64,000 nt of DNA, taken from positions 39,249,341 through 39,313,340 of the forward strand of contig NC_081844.1 in assembly GCF_963259705.1 (NCBI RefSeq). Direction: 5' to 3'. A program made the translations under genes and the position numbers. The notes under the pieces were generated by a model. That model saw only the letters and a list, made by a program, of their open reading frames with translations, made no database searches and was not told the DNA's origin. Numbering within the stretch: the stretch's first letter is position 1; each line of letters begins with the position of its first letter. Shown in pieces: positions 50,891-62,800 of this stretch. This stretch comes from Myotis daubentonii. Lineage: Eukaryota; Chordata; Mammalia; Chiroptera; Vespertilionidae.

Positions 50891-51886
50891 TAGTTCCCAT
50901 TTCCTTATAGGCCAAGTCTGATACACCCTCTTTGCTCAGATTAGATTTCTAAAGTTTCTCAAACTACTTATGGTTCTATTCCTGATTTCCCAATTCAGTT
51001 TTCTCTGCTAGCATTTTTTTTCTGTACCTGTTCTCCCTCTATCCTTCCCTCATGCCTCACATCTCAGTTCTTGCCCAGGTAATTTCCCTTTGAAACATCA
51101 CTTCCAGAGGGAAACTCCCCATGCTCCCATGTTTCTAAGACCAATCACATCACTTTCTTGCCCAGTGACCATCGTCCCTCCTACTTCCATACAGTAAGAA
51201 GGCAGAGAACATATTTTATTTTTACCCAGTGCCAGACACATTTTAGACAATCCATAAATACTGATTACTGATTAAATATGCTTCTTAAAATAAATTGGGT
51301 AAAGATTTTCAGCTAAGTGTATAATTTTAGATTTTTATTCTGTTCTCACTTTAGTGATTTCAGGCATATGGGAAAAGAAGTGTGGGATTCTTCTTTTTTC
51401 TTTTTCTTTTTGGTCTTTGTATATAGCTCCCTCATAATCTCCACCAGGGCTTCTTCCAAATCCTGGTGCCAAGTTGCTCTAAAAAATATATATTCTCTAA
51501 GTGAAAACTGTGTGCTTGCTAAGCAAATACTGTGTCAAGGAAAATCCTTTAGCTTCTCCTATGTAGACATTCGGAGCTGCTACGGGTTTGCTTTTGGACT
51601 TTAACTTTCCATCTGGCTGCTGTTTATTTGCTATTTCAGGGATTCTGGTTCCTACATTTTTTTCTAGAGACATGCTAGTACAAAGAAGAAATACTTTTAA
51701 CTCCGTTGCAGCACTTCTTTGTGGTCACTGGCCACCTCTGAAGATGACTTTCTGCTGTTACAGAAGAGTCTAAAATATTTACAAAGTTGTTGCTATTTCT
51801 ACATTAATGAGAATAGCCAAGAAAATATTCTTCATGGCTCAAGAACAGTAGTGGTTTTATGACTATGACCAGCACTGCTTTCACAA
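50891..51886. other. Gene-free stretch, nothing firm
   Basis: An ancient-repeat piece at about 51205-51270 (GAACATATTTTATTTTTACC, AGTGCCAGACACATTTTAG) resembles those at 31860 and 61560. The 95-codon frame at 51317-51604 shows no domain. Confidence 0.5.
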
Positions 51887-51993
51887 TGAAAGGAGTTTTA
51901 GAGATAAAATAAGCAGGTTTAGGAATAAAGAGAGTCCATGGGGGAGGAAGGCACAGGTGAGGGCTTGGAGCTGCCAGAAGGCATACATTCACG

Positions 51994-52029
<36 letters not shown>

Positions 52030-52482
52030 GGGTGTCACAGGATAAGGGGAAATTCACATAAGATAGGGAAAAGCTGCAGGGTATGGGGAGAAAGAGGAAG
52101 CAAACTTTGACAGAGGATAGAGAAATGATGATGAATAGGAGAAAGAGGAAAACAGACTTTCACAGGATATTTTCTACTACTGAAGGGGGAGAGAAAGCGG
52201 GGTGGGGGAGGGGGTGGAGGTTGTGGGGAGCACCATGTGGGATTTGGGCTTTGAAGCTGATACAGTGACCAATAAGAAGGGAGCAACAAGAAACAAAGGA
52301 GCTTAGTGGGTCACCCCCTTGGGACCCCCTCCCTACATGGGAGTCTGTACTTGCTTCCAATAAATTTCCACCCTTTTCATCTTCCACCCTTTGCCCGTGG
52401 CTTCATTCTTCGAATCCATCTGGAGAAGAACCCGGGAAGGAAATCACCCTTGCATCCTGCTCAGGAAAAACAACCTGACTCA
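51887..52482 (+). mobile_element. Solo LTR related to the one at 38780
   Basis: It starts TGAAAGGAGTTTTAG, parallel to TGAAACAGGAATTTTAG in the first LTR. Both share GCAGGTTTAGG, AGTCCATGG, ATGGGAGTCTGTACTTG-like sequence, AATAAATTTCCACC and CTTCATTCTTC(G/A)A with CCCGGGAA near the end. A CCAAT box (GACCAATAAG) and polyadenylation signal (AATAAA, 52359-52364) are present. The end at 52482 (ACTCA) is my best estimate; the flanks ACAA and ACAT would be a 3-of-4 target duplication. A run of 33 G (51996-52028) interrupts it. There is no internal retroviral sequence. Confidence 0.82.
51996..52028 (+). repeat. Homopolymer of 33 G
   Basis: Thirty-three consecutive G inside the LTR, followed by AGGGTG. 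It could form G-quadruplexes and is prone to length errors in sequencing. Confidence 0.95.
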
Positions 52483-53214
52483 ACATGAAGCTGCAAAATA
52501 AAATAATTTTGTTTAGGCAGCACTCTTTTTTTTCCATCCCCCACACCACTAGCTGGTGGCTGCGGTACACCCAAGGGCATTGTGGCCTTGAGCTGTTGCC
52601 TTGAGAAGCTATGACTGCTCTCCCAGGTAGTAGCTGCCCAGGTAATAGTAGCTCCCTCAAATCCCAAGTAAGTTACCTGTTCTTGGCCTCATCTTCTCTC
52701 AGGAAAAATGAATGCACTCTAATGAATTAGTGGGTGCTGAGGGCTAAGGAAATGCATTTTACGTAAAATATGAATTTGAACTAGAATTTTCTAATGTCAG
52801 CATTCTGAAACGGTGCCTTTTGAATGCAGTGTGACTCCGTAGCAAGTAGCAGACCTTAAACATCTCATTTCCTTGATTAGAGGACTGTGTGTAACAGACA
52901 GCAGACAATTCGCAGTACATTTGTACATGATGGCGATCAGATATAGCTTCAAAGTCTCAGATGTAATTTGCATTGCCTCAACCCAAAGGATAAGTCTGAT
53001 GATTTTTTAAAATTGTTTTTTGTTGTTGATTTTAGATATCTGGGGCCTGAGGTAGCCTCTGGAGCTGATGCAAATCTCTGCTTACTTTGTTTTGAATAAA
53101 GCTACCCAGAAAAAGAATCTTGAGAGAATTATGAGTATTGATTCTCTAATGGGTCCCTGCCTTAGACTCCACCAGTCTGCTTAGGCAGAAAGGAATATGT
53201 TTTCATAACAGTAG
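52483..53214. other. Gene-free stretch, nothing recognised
   Basis: The part at 52790-52960 keeps several CpGs and is free of recognisable repeats. No exon was seen. Confidence 0.5.
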
Positions 53215-53420
53215 CTGATCTGCTACTATTTGCCAGGTAATTCACATATATTCTCAAGTAACCCTGATAAAATTGTCAACTAAGCATTTTATCCTCTGAA
53301 GCTGAGGATTAGACTGGCAAAATAATTTTCCAAAGGTAACATCGTTACTTAAGAGGCTTGACCGGAATTTAGGTCCAAAGGCTCCAACTCTTTGACTATT
53401 GCTCTTTCTCCATTACGTCA
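53215..53420 (-). mobile_element. MIR SINE, antisense
   Basis: TTTGCCAGGTAATTCACATA, CATTTTATCCTCTGAAGCTG, AGGTAACATCGTTACTTAAG and CCGGAATTTAGGTCCAAAGG follow antisense MIR order with heavy divergence. Confidence 0.75.
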
Positions 53421-53630
53421 CATTGTCTCTGTTTTTCAGCTGTATAGTTAGATTCACAGCTACATACATAACTCATTTGTCATCATCTTTTAACTTAGCT
53501 TTCTAACAGTGTTCAAGATCACTTTTTAAAATTTTGGCCGAACTCTGATCTACAAATTCAAGTATCTTGCTTACATGCTTGAAGATGGGGTGTTGGTAAT
53601 TTTATAGGCCTGGACGTTCTATACTATAAA

Positions 53631-54086
53631 CTAGAGGCCTGGTGCATGAAATTTGTGCATTGGAGGGGGGTGTCCCTCAACCCGGCCTGCACCTTCTCCA
53701 ATCTGGGACCCCCTGGGGGGATGTCCGACTGCCAGTCCGACGGTCAGACATCCCTCTCACAATCTGGGACTGCTGGCTCCTAACCACTCGCCTGCCTGCC
53801 TGCCTGCCCAATTGCCCCTAACCACTTCTGCCTGCCAGCCTGATCACCCCCTAATCACTCCCCTGCCAGCCTGATCACCCACAACTGCCCTCCCCTGCCA
53901 TGACCCGCTTCCTCCGCCAGGACTTGCCTCTTCTGTGCCACGCAGAGCCGTGGGACCCCCCAGGCCTCACTGCACAGAGTGGCCACCGGGCCCTGCCTCT
54001 GTTGTGTGCACAGCCAACTTGTGGAGGCCATCTTGTGATGAGGTCGTGCGGGGGCATCATGCCACCTAGGCTTTTATTATATAGGA
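53631..54086 (-). mobile_element. Helitron (HeliBat-type), 456 bp
   Basis: On the minus strand it starts TCCTATATAATAAAAGCC and ends with the terminal hairpin and CCAGGCCTCTAG. Host A|T flanks are exact (+ strand A at 53630, T at 54087). It shares the (CAGG)n, GGAGCCAG and GGATGTCCGACTGCC segments with the long Helitron at 40736. Non-autonomous. Confidence 0.96.
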
Positions 54087-55742
54087 TAAATTTTGTTCTG
54101 AATGGTTTCAAGGAGAATAAGCAGACTATTTGCCTGCTACTTTTATTTTGACCATTATAACCTGTTACAGAAACAGAAAATCTTTAAACCTTTATAAAAT
54201 GTAAACCTACGTAAACTCTCTATTGTCCTTCTGTGGTGGGTATTTGATGTTTATAAGGTTTATTAGTTGGCTTTAAAAGCATTTGCCAAGTTCAGAACTT
54301 ATTTGCTAAGCGGTATATTCTTAGATGAAGTTAAAAGAAGTTCTCTTCTGGGAATTCAGTAACCTTTTCCTTAGGCAAAATTTTATGTTCATGAAGCTAT
54401 GACAGAATGCCAAGGATTCAAGCCCCTGGTGGACTGTGAACAGGAGGCAGTCGTGTGCTGGAGCTGGTTCACACTGGCTTACGAGAGCTGGTTGCTAAAT
54501 ATTGAGGAATTTTGTGAGCTGGTTAACCATAGCTATTACAACAAATTGGATTATATCAACTTACAATTAAATAAAATATTAACAACAAAGGTAATAAATA
54601 CTCAACATTCATTGCTTCCTGATTAAGTTACTGCATTATACTATCATCTATGCTGAAGACAATTTGTGTCTACTATATTATATAGTATTGCACTGTATAC
54701 GGTACTGTGAAAATGCCATGTGAGTGTGCCTTTGTGTATTTCTTCCCAACTCCACCCACCTTCAGGGATAGGTGTTAGTAGCTTGACTTCTGTCCTAGTG
54801 GAAGCACAACCACAGAAATTGGCAAATGCTAAGAATTGAGGCTTTATTTATTTATTTATTCACTGATGTCAGGACTTTAAAGAATGATGGAGATGATGTC
54901 AATCCTGCAGGTCAAATTTAAAAGTGTGCTATAATCTGTAGCTGTTACATCGTGACTAGTGCAAAATTGGATGACCTATCCTTCTAGTATTTGCAAACTG
55001 TTATGAGATTCAGTAAGGGAAATGCTCATGTCATTGATCATGAGTGAAATCCCAACATATTTCTTCAGTGTTTTTCCTTTCATCTCATTTGTTAAAATGA
55101 ATGAAAACATTAACCAAAGTTCATGTTGGAACTACATTTATTCATCGGTTGTAACCAGAGATTGATTATGGATTTAAGAGTTTGGCAAGAAGTCAACAAA
55201 AGCCTTCTGTGAGAATAAATTGACTATATAAAATTGAAAAAAATAATTTTAGATACCATTACTAGTTCTAATCTCTAGGCCACACATTCTTTATATCAGT
55301 AAAATTTATAATAAACAATAAACACATGCACGTTTTTTCTCCTAGGGAGCCGGTTGTTAAATATGTACCAGCATACCACTCACATATAAGCCTTATTTAG
55401 ATTCCAGTTTATTCTCTGTGAATGGTAATATTACCATCTGCCTTTCCAAGGATGAAGACTGTCCTTTGACCCTTTCAATTAAAGTTACAACAGAACAGAG
55501 AAAGCAAAGCATATTTTTAAAAATTATTATTTTAGATATTTACTGTGAAGGGGAATTGTAAAATGACATCGGAGTCATTATTTTTGAAATATTTCTAACT
55601 TGTTTATGTACTCAGAGCCTCTGCTATTTTAAACACTGTAAGTTTCTAGTGACGGATGGTTTAAAGTGCCCAAACTGTTCAAGATTTCAACTTCCACAGG
55701 TTAGTATAGTGATTTGCCCAAGGATTAATAAGATATTTTCTT
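54087..55742. other. Gene-free stretch with possible old hAT-like pieces
   Basis: GAGAGCTGGTTGCTAAATAT (54484-54503) and GGAGCCGGTTGTTAAATATG (55346-55365) share a motif that I associate with an old hAT-type repeat; this is tentative. The 75-codon frame at 54399-54626 falls on the first and is not taken as a gene. Confidence 0.4.
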
Positions 55743-56215
55743 GCCCAGCTGGTATGGGTCAGTGGTTGAGCATCTACCTATGAACCAGGAAGTTGCTGAT
55801 TGGATTCCTGGTCAGGGCACATGTCTGGGTTGCAGGCTCAATGTCCAGTAGGGGGCATGCAGGAAGCAGCCAATCAAAGATTCTCTTTCATCATTGATGT
55901 CTCTTTTTTTTTAAATTTTTTAAAAAATATTTTTTATTGATTTTTTTTTTACAGAGAGGAAGGGAGAGGGATAGAGAATTAGAAACATCGATGAGAGAGA
56001 AACATCGATCAGATGCCTCCTGCATACCCCCTACTGGGGATGTGCCTACAACCAAGTTACATGCCCTTGACCGGAATCGAACCCAGGACCCCTCAGTCCA
56101 CAGGCCAATGCTCTATCCACTGAGCAAAACTGGTCAGGACTCATCATTGATGTTTCTATCTCTCTCTCCCTTTCCCTTCATTTCTGAAATCAATAAAAAT
56201 ATATTTTTTAAAAAA
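55743..56215 (+). mobile_element. VES-type SINE interrupted by a second SINE
   Basis: The head and body run 55743-55900 (GCCCAGCTGGTATGGGTCAG, GATTGGATTCCTGGTCAGGG) and the 3' part 56141-56215 (TCATCATTGATGTTTCTATC, AATCAATAAAAATATATTTT). The break is exactly at the target duplication of the inner copy. Confidence 0.93.
55888..56153 (-). mobile_element. VES-type SINE nested in a SINE, 13-bp TSD
   Basis: This minus-strand copy (55901-56140) inserted into the plus-strand SINE. The TSD TCATCATTGATGT is perfect at 55888-55900 and 56141-56153. The B-box complement GGAATCGAACCC is intact. The long 161-codon plus-strand frame at 55937-56422 is read through this SINE and a (GT)n repeat and is not a gene. 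Confidence 0.95.
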
Positions 56216-56273
56216 ATAAAAGTATATTCTGTAGAAACTGTTAGACCACATTTTTCCTTATTTCCAAGACAGG

Positions 56274-56313
<40 letters not shown>
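56274..56313 (+). repeat. (GT)n microsatellite
   Basis: About 20 uninterrupted GT units, 60 bases past the SINE tail. Confidence 0.97.
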
Positions 56314-56318
<5 letters not shown>

Positions 56319-57404
56319 CAAGCACCCACAGGCATCTTAAGAATCCTCACAAGAGTCTGATTTCCTTTCTGGCTACTTGTGAAGTATTTTACTGCGTTTG
56401 TTACATATGGGAAGAAATTTAAAATGACAGTCTCTATTTGTTTAAAGCAAAAGTAGCTTGGTGTTCATCATGTGGTCAGTAAGGCAAACCTGCCTCCTAA
56501 GGTTTTATGAATCTAAATTCTTATGATTGTCCTAAGACCTGAGTAGTTAGCAAGTCTTTGTTTTTCCTGACAGAATTGTTCTCTCAAGTTTAAAGTTTAA
56601 ATTATCCAACTGTTCTAAAGAGATACTCTAAAGTAATAATCAAAAGAATGAAAAGCACTGTAATTATAAAATTGAACCATTTTGGCTAGTTAGCTGTTTG
56701 GTATGAAAGATCCATCAGCAAAATACATTTAAAGAAAAATTAAATTTAAATAATATTAATTAAATAAAATAATTAAATTAAATTAAATTTATTAATTTAA
56801 TAATATTCAGGAGATATTTCAATGTAGTTCTAGAAAAGTTTCCTGCTATGAGAATATTTCTGTGAATAAAATCTGTTTTTAAAAATTCTCTTTCACCTTA
56901 AGTTCCAAAAGCAGTATTAATGTTTGCTAGAAAATAGATTTCACTTTATTTTGAATCATTATTCAGTATATATTCTTTTCCTGCTTTCTTTGGAGGAAGT
57001 CTCTTATCTGCAACCTGGCCAGTTTGAAACTGAGGTTTGAAACTAAAATGTATTTCTTCCAAGGAGCATTTGCATCTCTCCTTTCATTGATTGGGTTTTA
57101 AAAAGTGACAAATTTCTCTCTTTTCCATTGATCTAAGTTACATATTTGTTTTATTTTTCAGTGATTCTCCCTTAAACTGCTGAGATCTGTGACATATGAA
57201 CTGAACTCATCCTTTTATTTTCTAAGCAAAATATGAAACTTAACTGTTTGCTTCATCTTATAACAATGGTGGTAGGTCCAAGATAAGCTAGAATGCTTAC
57301 CTTGTAGGGAAATGTTGTTTATGAGTCTTTCTATGGAATTTATCTGGGATAGGTTTTGAATGTTATATGATTATCTGTATTTCTCAATGGAGACCTCATT
57401 TTTT
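56314..57404. other. Gene-free stretch, nothing recognised
   Basis: An AT-only patch (AATTAAAT repeats) lies at 56740-56800. No gene was seen. Confidence 0.5.
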
Positions 57405-58145
57405 TCATGGACTCAAAGAATCCCAGGATTATAAGACATCTTACAGACCAACACAATCTTTCTTTAATAAAGGAACTGGGATCTAAAGATCGTAAGTGAT
57501 TTGCCAACATCATCATACAAATAATTTTGGGCAGGGCAGAGAATAGAATACAGATTTTCAAGCTTCTATTCCTCTGCTATTTCTCTGCTCTATATGGCTT
57601 CTTTTGAGGTTTAAATCATCTTGTTTGTGGTTACTCCTTACAAATTAAATGCAAATCAGGAAATTTCAGTATTTTTAATATTTATTTGATTGTCTCAGCT
57701 ATTGGATTATTAGAACCTGTTCTGTAATCAAAAAGTGCAGGGCAGATTAGATTATAATTTGAGGCACTGATTACTGACTTTCTGAGCCCAAATTAACCTC
57801 TGGTGGGAAGAACAGAAATGATTGTAATTTTCAATTTGTACATTACAAATTCCTAAAGTAAAGAGGAATTTTGTTTCAATTCAGTTTCTTTCTGTCTCCC
57901 TTCCTCCCTTTCTTTTTATTCCAGTTGAGGAATAAAACATTCAGCTATCAAAACATTCAGTCCCTGAATGATAAGCCCATTGGAGCTGATGGCCTCATAA
58001 AGACTCTGAGAATATTAGGAAAATACCTTGGAGATAACCTGGTCTCTATCTTTCACTTAGATCCAGAGAGATGAACTGGCTTATCAAGACCACAGATAAT
58101 GGTAGAGCCAGGGCTAGAACTGGGATTCCTACCTCATAATCCACT
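57405..58145 (-). repeat. Two ancient MIR-like repeats
   Basis: Two pieces, 57405-57560 (AGAATCCCAGGATTATAAGA, AAAGGAACTGGGATCT, GTAAGTGATTTGCCAAC) and 57960-58145 (CTTGGAGATAACCTGGTCTC, GAGAGATGAACTGGCTTATC, CAGGGCTAGAACTGGGATTC), share the order of an ancient repeat related to MIR. Orientation is inferred from the antisense reading of the core. Confidence 0.5.
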
Positions 58146-58549
58146 TCTCGTTCTACTACTTCATGCTATAAAAAGGTAGTTAACATGTACTTCTTTTGTC
58201 CTAGGTAAGAAGTAGAAATAAAGAAAACAAATGATGACTGGTGCATCCTTTAGGCATTCTTGTTTGAATTCATTAAGAGACATGGATGCAGAAATCTGAG
58301 TTCATGTGTACACATGGATGCAAATATGGAAAAGTTTTGACTTTCATTTCATTCACTGAGCCATTTATATAGCATTTTTTGATGATCACAGTAAAAGCTT
58401 AATGAGGTCCTCCCATAATTGTAACTGGTACTACGGAAAATGTTCAGCCTAGAAAATATCTGTTATTAAGTTGGGTTATGATTTCATAATAAGGAAAGTT
58501 TAATCATTCACTTAGATCTCCTCTTGCTCCAACCATTTTGAAGCCACTA

Positions 58550-58870
58550 AACTGCAGTAGACCCTTGAAGAGCGCCCACCGACCACCTCACAGTCGAAAA
58601 CTTAGTCTACGGTCAGCACTTCTCATCAGCAGATTCAACCAACCACAGATGAAAACAGGATCTGCAGTTGGGAATCTGCAGCTGGGAAACCGTGGTTAGG
58701 AAACTGCCCTTCTGGAAAGCAGAAATAGCGTTCTCCATCCAAGGTTGTTTTGAGTCCATGGGATTGTGAACCCGCAGATACCAAGCAAGGGCTGGCGGTA
58801 TTGAAAAAAAATCCACCTAGAAGTGGGCTCCGCAGTTCAAACCCATGATGTTGGACGGTGAACTGTCTGT
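58550..58870. mobile_element. Probable non-autonomous Tigger-type transposon
   Basis: The left end is CAGTAGACCCTTGAAGAGCG. The right end is CGCAGTTCAAACCCATGATG followed by TTGGACGGTGAACTG, partly complementary to the left. Interior repeats such as CTGCAGTTGGGAATCTGCAG and AACCCGCAGATACC match what I remember of mammalian Tigger-derived MITEs. No coding part. Confidence 0.6.
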
Positions 58871-59599
58871 GTAAGTATCAAAGGAAGAGGATTAGGTGTG
58901 CTTTTCTCATGGTCACTGTGGCAGAGACAGTGCTATGTGTTCTCTTGTTTCCTTTAACGCCAGGGCGCACAGCTGAGGCGCATCTCCCAGGCTCCCCTGC
59001 CTGGAGATGGGGCCAGGGTTCTGACCGCAGGTAATAATAGACTGCAGGTGGAAGCAATATACCCTTTCAGACCTAGCACCTAAGACCAATCTTGTGATCC
59101 CCACACTGCCTCTGCTTGCTTTCCAGATAGAGGAGGAGGATCAGAGGAGTGAACATAAAGGTGGTAAAACCACTGAAATGGAAAACAAGGAATCTTCGAA
59201 GGACTGCATAGAGAAAAACCATCCCCACTCACCCCTCTAACTGCAAAAGACTGCGGCAACGGTAAGGAACAAACTTCTGTTGCTTTATGATACTAGGTTG
59301 TTAGTTTGTATAACCTGATTAATGTAACCTACTTAGGCACAGAGGAATTATTTGCTTCGGGTGTTTTTGGATTGAGAAATAATTGCTTAAACCTCAAATA
59401 ATTTTCATTAGAAATTTTGTACTTGGTAAAACTTATCTTCTGTGAAAAATCCTGTCTGAAATTCTCTGTGGGTGAATAAGTTAACAAAGTAATGAATTTA
59501 TGGTATTGAAAAATCAATCTGAAGTTGACATACGTGTTTGGAATGGGAAGAGGATGGAGACCATGTAAGAGACACTGGTAAGCAAATGTTTTACGTTAT
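58871..59599. other. Gene-free stretch, nothing recognised
   Basis: The part at 58900-59130 is less AT-rich. No exon or repeat was named. Confidence 0.5.
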
Positions 59600-61440
59600 G
59601 CTTTTACAGTTTGAAAATGCCAATTTTTCAAAGTGACCGTACCATTTCGCATTCATACCAGAAACACAGGAGTGTATCATTTGTTCAGTATTCTTCTTGC
59701 CAGCATTTTTATCGTCACCGTTTTTAATTTTAGCCATTCTGGTTGGTGTTTAGTAGTATCTCGTTGTGATTTTCATTTTCATCACTCTGATAAATAATGA
59801 TGCTGAACATCTTTTCATGTGTGTATCAGTGATTCACATAATCTTCTCAGGTGAATTGTTTAAATCTTATTTGTTTTTTTATTTTACTATGAGTTTTTAA
59901 AATATATTCTGGATACAAGCTCCTCAGATATGTGTCATGCAAATATTTTCTCCTATAATCTGTGGCTTGTATTTTCATTTCCTTATAATGTCTTCAAAGA
60001 GAAAATGTTTTTTGTATTGATTATACCCATTCTATCAATTTATTCTTTTATTTTTTTTTTGTTTTTTTGGGTTTTTTTGAATTTTTGTGCCCTCCAAGAA
60101 ATCTTTACCTAATCTTAAGTAGTAAAGATTTTCTCTCATGCTTTCTTTTGGAAGTGTCATAGATTTATATTTTATGTTTAGGTCAGTGATCCATTTTGCA
60201 TTTATTTTTATAAGTGGTGTGTAGCAAAGGTTGTTCCAGCATCATTTGTTGAAAAGACTGTTCACTCCTCATTGAATTACCTTGTTTATTATGTTTATAT
60301 CCTCATTAATACCACACTGTAGTTTTGTGATAGTTCTTGGAATCCGGTAATGCAAGTCATGCAGTTTTGTTGTCCTTTCAAAATTTGTCTTGTCCATTTC
60401 ATTTTCTTTGCATGTCCATATATATTTTTGAGTCAATTTAATTAACTTATATACAAAAGCCTGTTGGAATTTTAATGATGTCATGATGAATCTATTGATT
60501 AATTTATAGAGGATTGATTTCTTCACATATTGAATTTTCTAATTTGTAAATATTTCTCCATTTATTTAACTTACTTAAGTTCTCTCAACAATGTTTTGAA
60601 ATTATCAGTGTACAGATTTTGCACTTAGTTAAATTTATCCCTAAATATTTTATGGTCTTGATGCTGACTGTGATTTTATAATTGAAATGTTCAGTTGTTA
60701 GATGCTAATATATAGAAATGCAGTAGATTTTTGTATGTTATCCTTATACATTGTGACTTTGCTAGTGTTACTTGTTGCTAGTTGTGTTTTTTGTAGATTC
60801 CTTAGGATTTCCTACCTTGACAACCATGTCTGGAAGTAAGGATGTAATTATTTCCACTTGTAGCTTAGTTATTTATTTTACCTTATTGCACTGGCTAACT
60901 TCCTCAGTACAATATTTATTAGATGTTCTTGATCCCAATATTAACTTGGGAAGAATTTTCTCTTTTAATATTAAATATAGTATTTGATGTAGAATTTTTG
61001 TTGACGCTCTTTAACAAATTGGGGAAGTTTCCTTTTATTTACACTCTCCTGGGAATTTCTATTATGCATTGACTTTGAATTTTGTCAAATGACTTTTCTC
61101 CATTTACTAAGATAATAATTTTTTTTCATAGTCTGTTAATACAACTTACAGTTATTGATTTTTTAATGTTGAAACAAACCTCATATTTTTGAGATGAACC
61201 CTACTTGTCATATTTTTTAATGTATTTCTTGAACTGATTTGCTAAAATGTTACATAGAATTTTGCGCCTATATCGGTGAGAGATGTTGGTCTTTAATTTT
61301 CTTTTTTGTACAGTTTTTGTCTGGTTTTAATATCAATATAATGGTGGAATCTTTAATTTTGTGAGAGCTTATGTATAGTTATTGTTTTTCCCTTAAATGC
61401 TAAGTAGAATTCACTAGTGAAACAATCTCCTCTGCCTCCT
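59600..61440 (-). mobile_element. Old LINE-1, ORF2 end and 3' region, antisense
   Basis: Read left to right the + strand goes from the L1 3' side to the reverse transcriptase side: TAGCCATTCTGGTTGGTGTT, GCTGAACATCTTTTCATGTG, GGTCAGTGATCCATTTTGCA, GGTTGTTCCAGCATCATTTG, then TTGCTAGTGTTACTTG and AGATGTTGGTCTTTAATTTTC. The last is the complement of the conserved L1 AAAATTA-GACCAATAT region. Stops and indels break ORF2 throughout, so nothing is coding. It is the longest repeat in the window. Confidence 0.85.
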
Positions 61441-61559
61441 TCTCCTCATAGCACATTTTTTTTTAGAGAGCTTTGGTAATTTATATCTTTCATGAAAACC
61501 ATATGTCATTTTATTTACTTATTTACTTGTTTGTCTTCTTTATTAGCTTTTTATAGACT

Positions 61560-62330
61560 CTTTGAGGGAAGGGACCCTGCCTTTTATTTTTAAGACTTCA
61601 GATCTTGGTATAGTGTCAGGCACATAATAAATATTCAATAAATATTTCTGAAATAAATGAGGAGGTGGATGAATTTTGGGGGGACCATACGGAGTTTCCT
61701 AGGGGAAAACCAGAGGTACATCAAGTGGGATTAAGATGAAAGAGAAATAAGCTCACAAAGAAAGAACACCAGTGTAATGAAGAGGAGACAAGGGCAGGGC
61801 ACAATCAGAAAACGGTAGAGCATGCCTCTTAGAGTATGGCAGCAGAAGTTAAGCTGGATTAAGATAAACCAGAAATAAGCCCAGGGGTTTACTGAACTGA
61901 GGAGTTTGGATATTGGTCTGTGCACTACGGAAAGCCATTGGAGGTTTTAGAGAAGGGGAGTACTAAGAATTGTTCTGTGTTTAAAAGGATGTTTCTGGTG
62001 GTACAATGTGGAACTGATTAGAGAGGACAGAGACAAGAGGCAATGAAAGCATTTAAGAGGCTGCTGCAGTACTCCTTTAGTGAGTAGTAATGGCGACTCA
62101 AATTAGCCATGAGCTGGGCATAAGGAAAAAATGATTTTTTTTGAAAGTAAGATTCTTAAGATTTTTTTCATCCGAATGGGTGGTGAAATGAAGAGATGAA
62201 AGATAATCCTGTGTTTGGGTGGATGGTCATGCCAATAACCAGGATGCAATTACAAGTGAAAGGGCAGGTTTGCTACAGAGGGGAGCTTAACCACAATCAA
62301 ATAAAGGGTTCTGGGACTCAGGAAAGTTGA
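61560..62330 (+). repeat. Ancient mammalian interspersed repeat, second copy
   Basis: It opens with CTTTGAGGGAAGGGACCCTG, GTCAGGCACATAATAAATAT and a polyadenylation-like AATAAA series. It continues with GAACTGAGGAGTTTGGATAT, GGAAAGCCATTGGAGGTTTT, AAAGGATGTTTCTGGTGG and AGAGGCTGCTGCAGTACTCC. The later part matches the family seen at 33140-34170. Confidence 0.5.
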
Positions 62331-62629
62331 TGATTTTGGAGCCCACATGAGTAGTCGTAAAAGTCAAAGCCGCTGAAATAAATGAGAAAAGTGGATGGGA
62401 AGAAGCCCTGGAAACAGGGGGTGGAGGTTCGGGGGGGGGGGGTGGGGGGAGTCTTCCATATTTGTGGAGGAAAAATAAAAAGCAAATGAAGTTCTGGCTG
62501 AGGGAAGGGAGAGATCCAAGAAAGCACAGAGATTTGATTGTCTTTCAAGAAAGAGTTTCAAGAAAGTGCTGACTGGGAGATAGTGTATTGGGGTGACTGA
62601 GTCTAGAGAGAGGAGCCAAACACTGTCTG
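62331..62629. other. Spacer with a G-rich run
   Basis: Contains G10 and TGGGGGG near 62430-62450. Nothing else was seen. Confidence 0.5.
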
Positions 62630-62800
62630 TTGGATCTCTGCTTTAACATTTGTAGGCTGCATGGTTTTGAGCAAGTTGTATAAGTAGAGTGAAGGCAATC
62701 ATATACCTATCTCATAAGGCAAAGAATAGATGAGAAATAATACCCTTAAAGTGCTTCTCACTTTGTGTGGCATATACTAAGCAAATAATATTATCTACTA
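62630..62800 (+). mobile_element. MIR SINE, sense, diverged
   Basis: TTTGAGCAAGTTGTATAAG, then TATACCTATCTCATAAGGC, GATGAGAAATAATACCC and GTGTGGCATATACTAAGCAA follow MIR order. Confidence 0.7.

Noticed and set aside
54399..54626. 75-codon plus-strand frame with W and C residues
   Set aside because: Part of it matches the GAGC(T/C)GGTTG(C/T)TAAATAT motif repeated at 55346, which suggests an old transposon rather than an exon.
55937..56422. 161-codon plus-strand frame
   Set aside because: It reads through an antisense SINE and a (GT)n run, with a run of alternating C and V residues. Not a gene.
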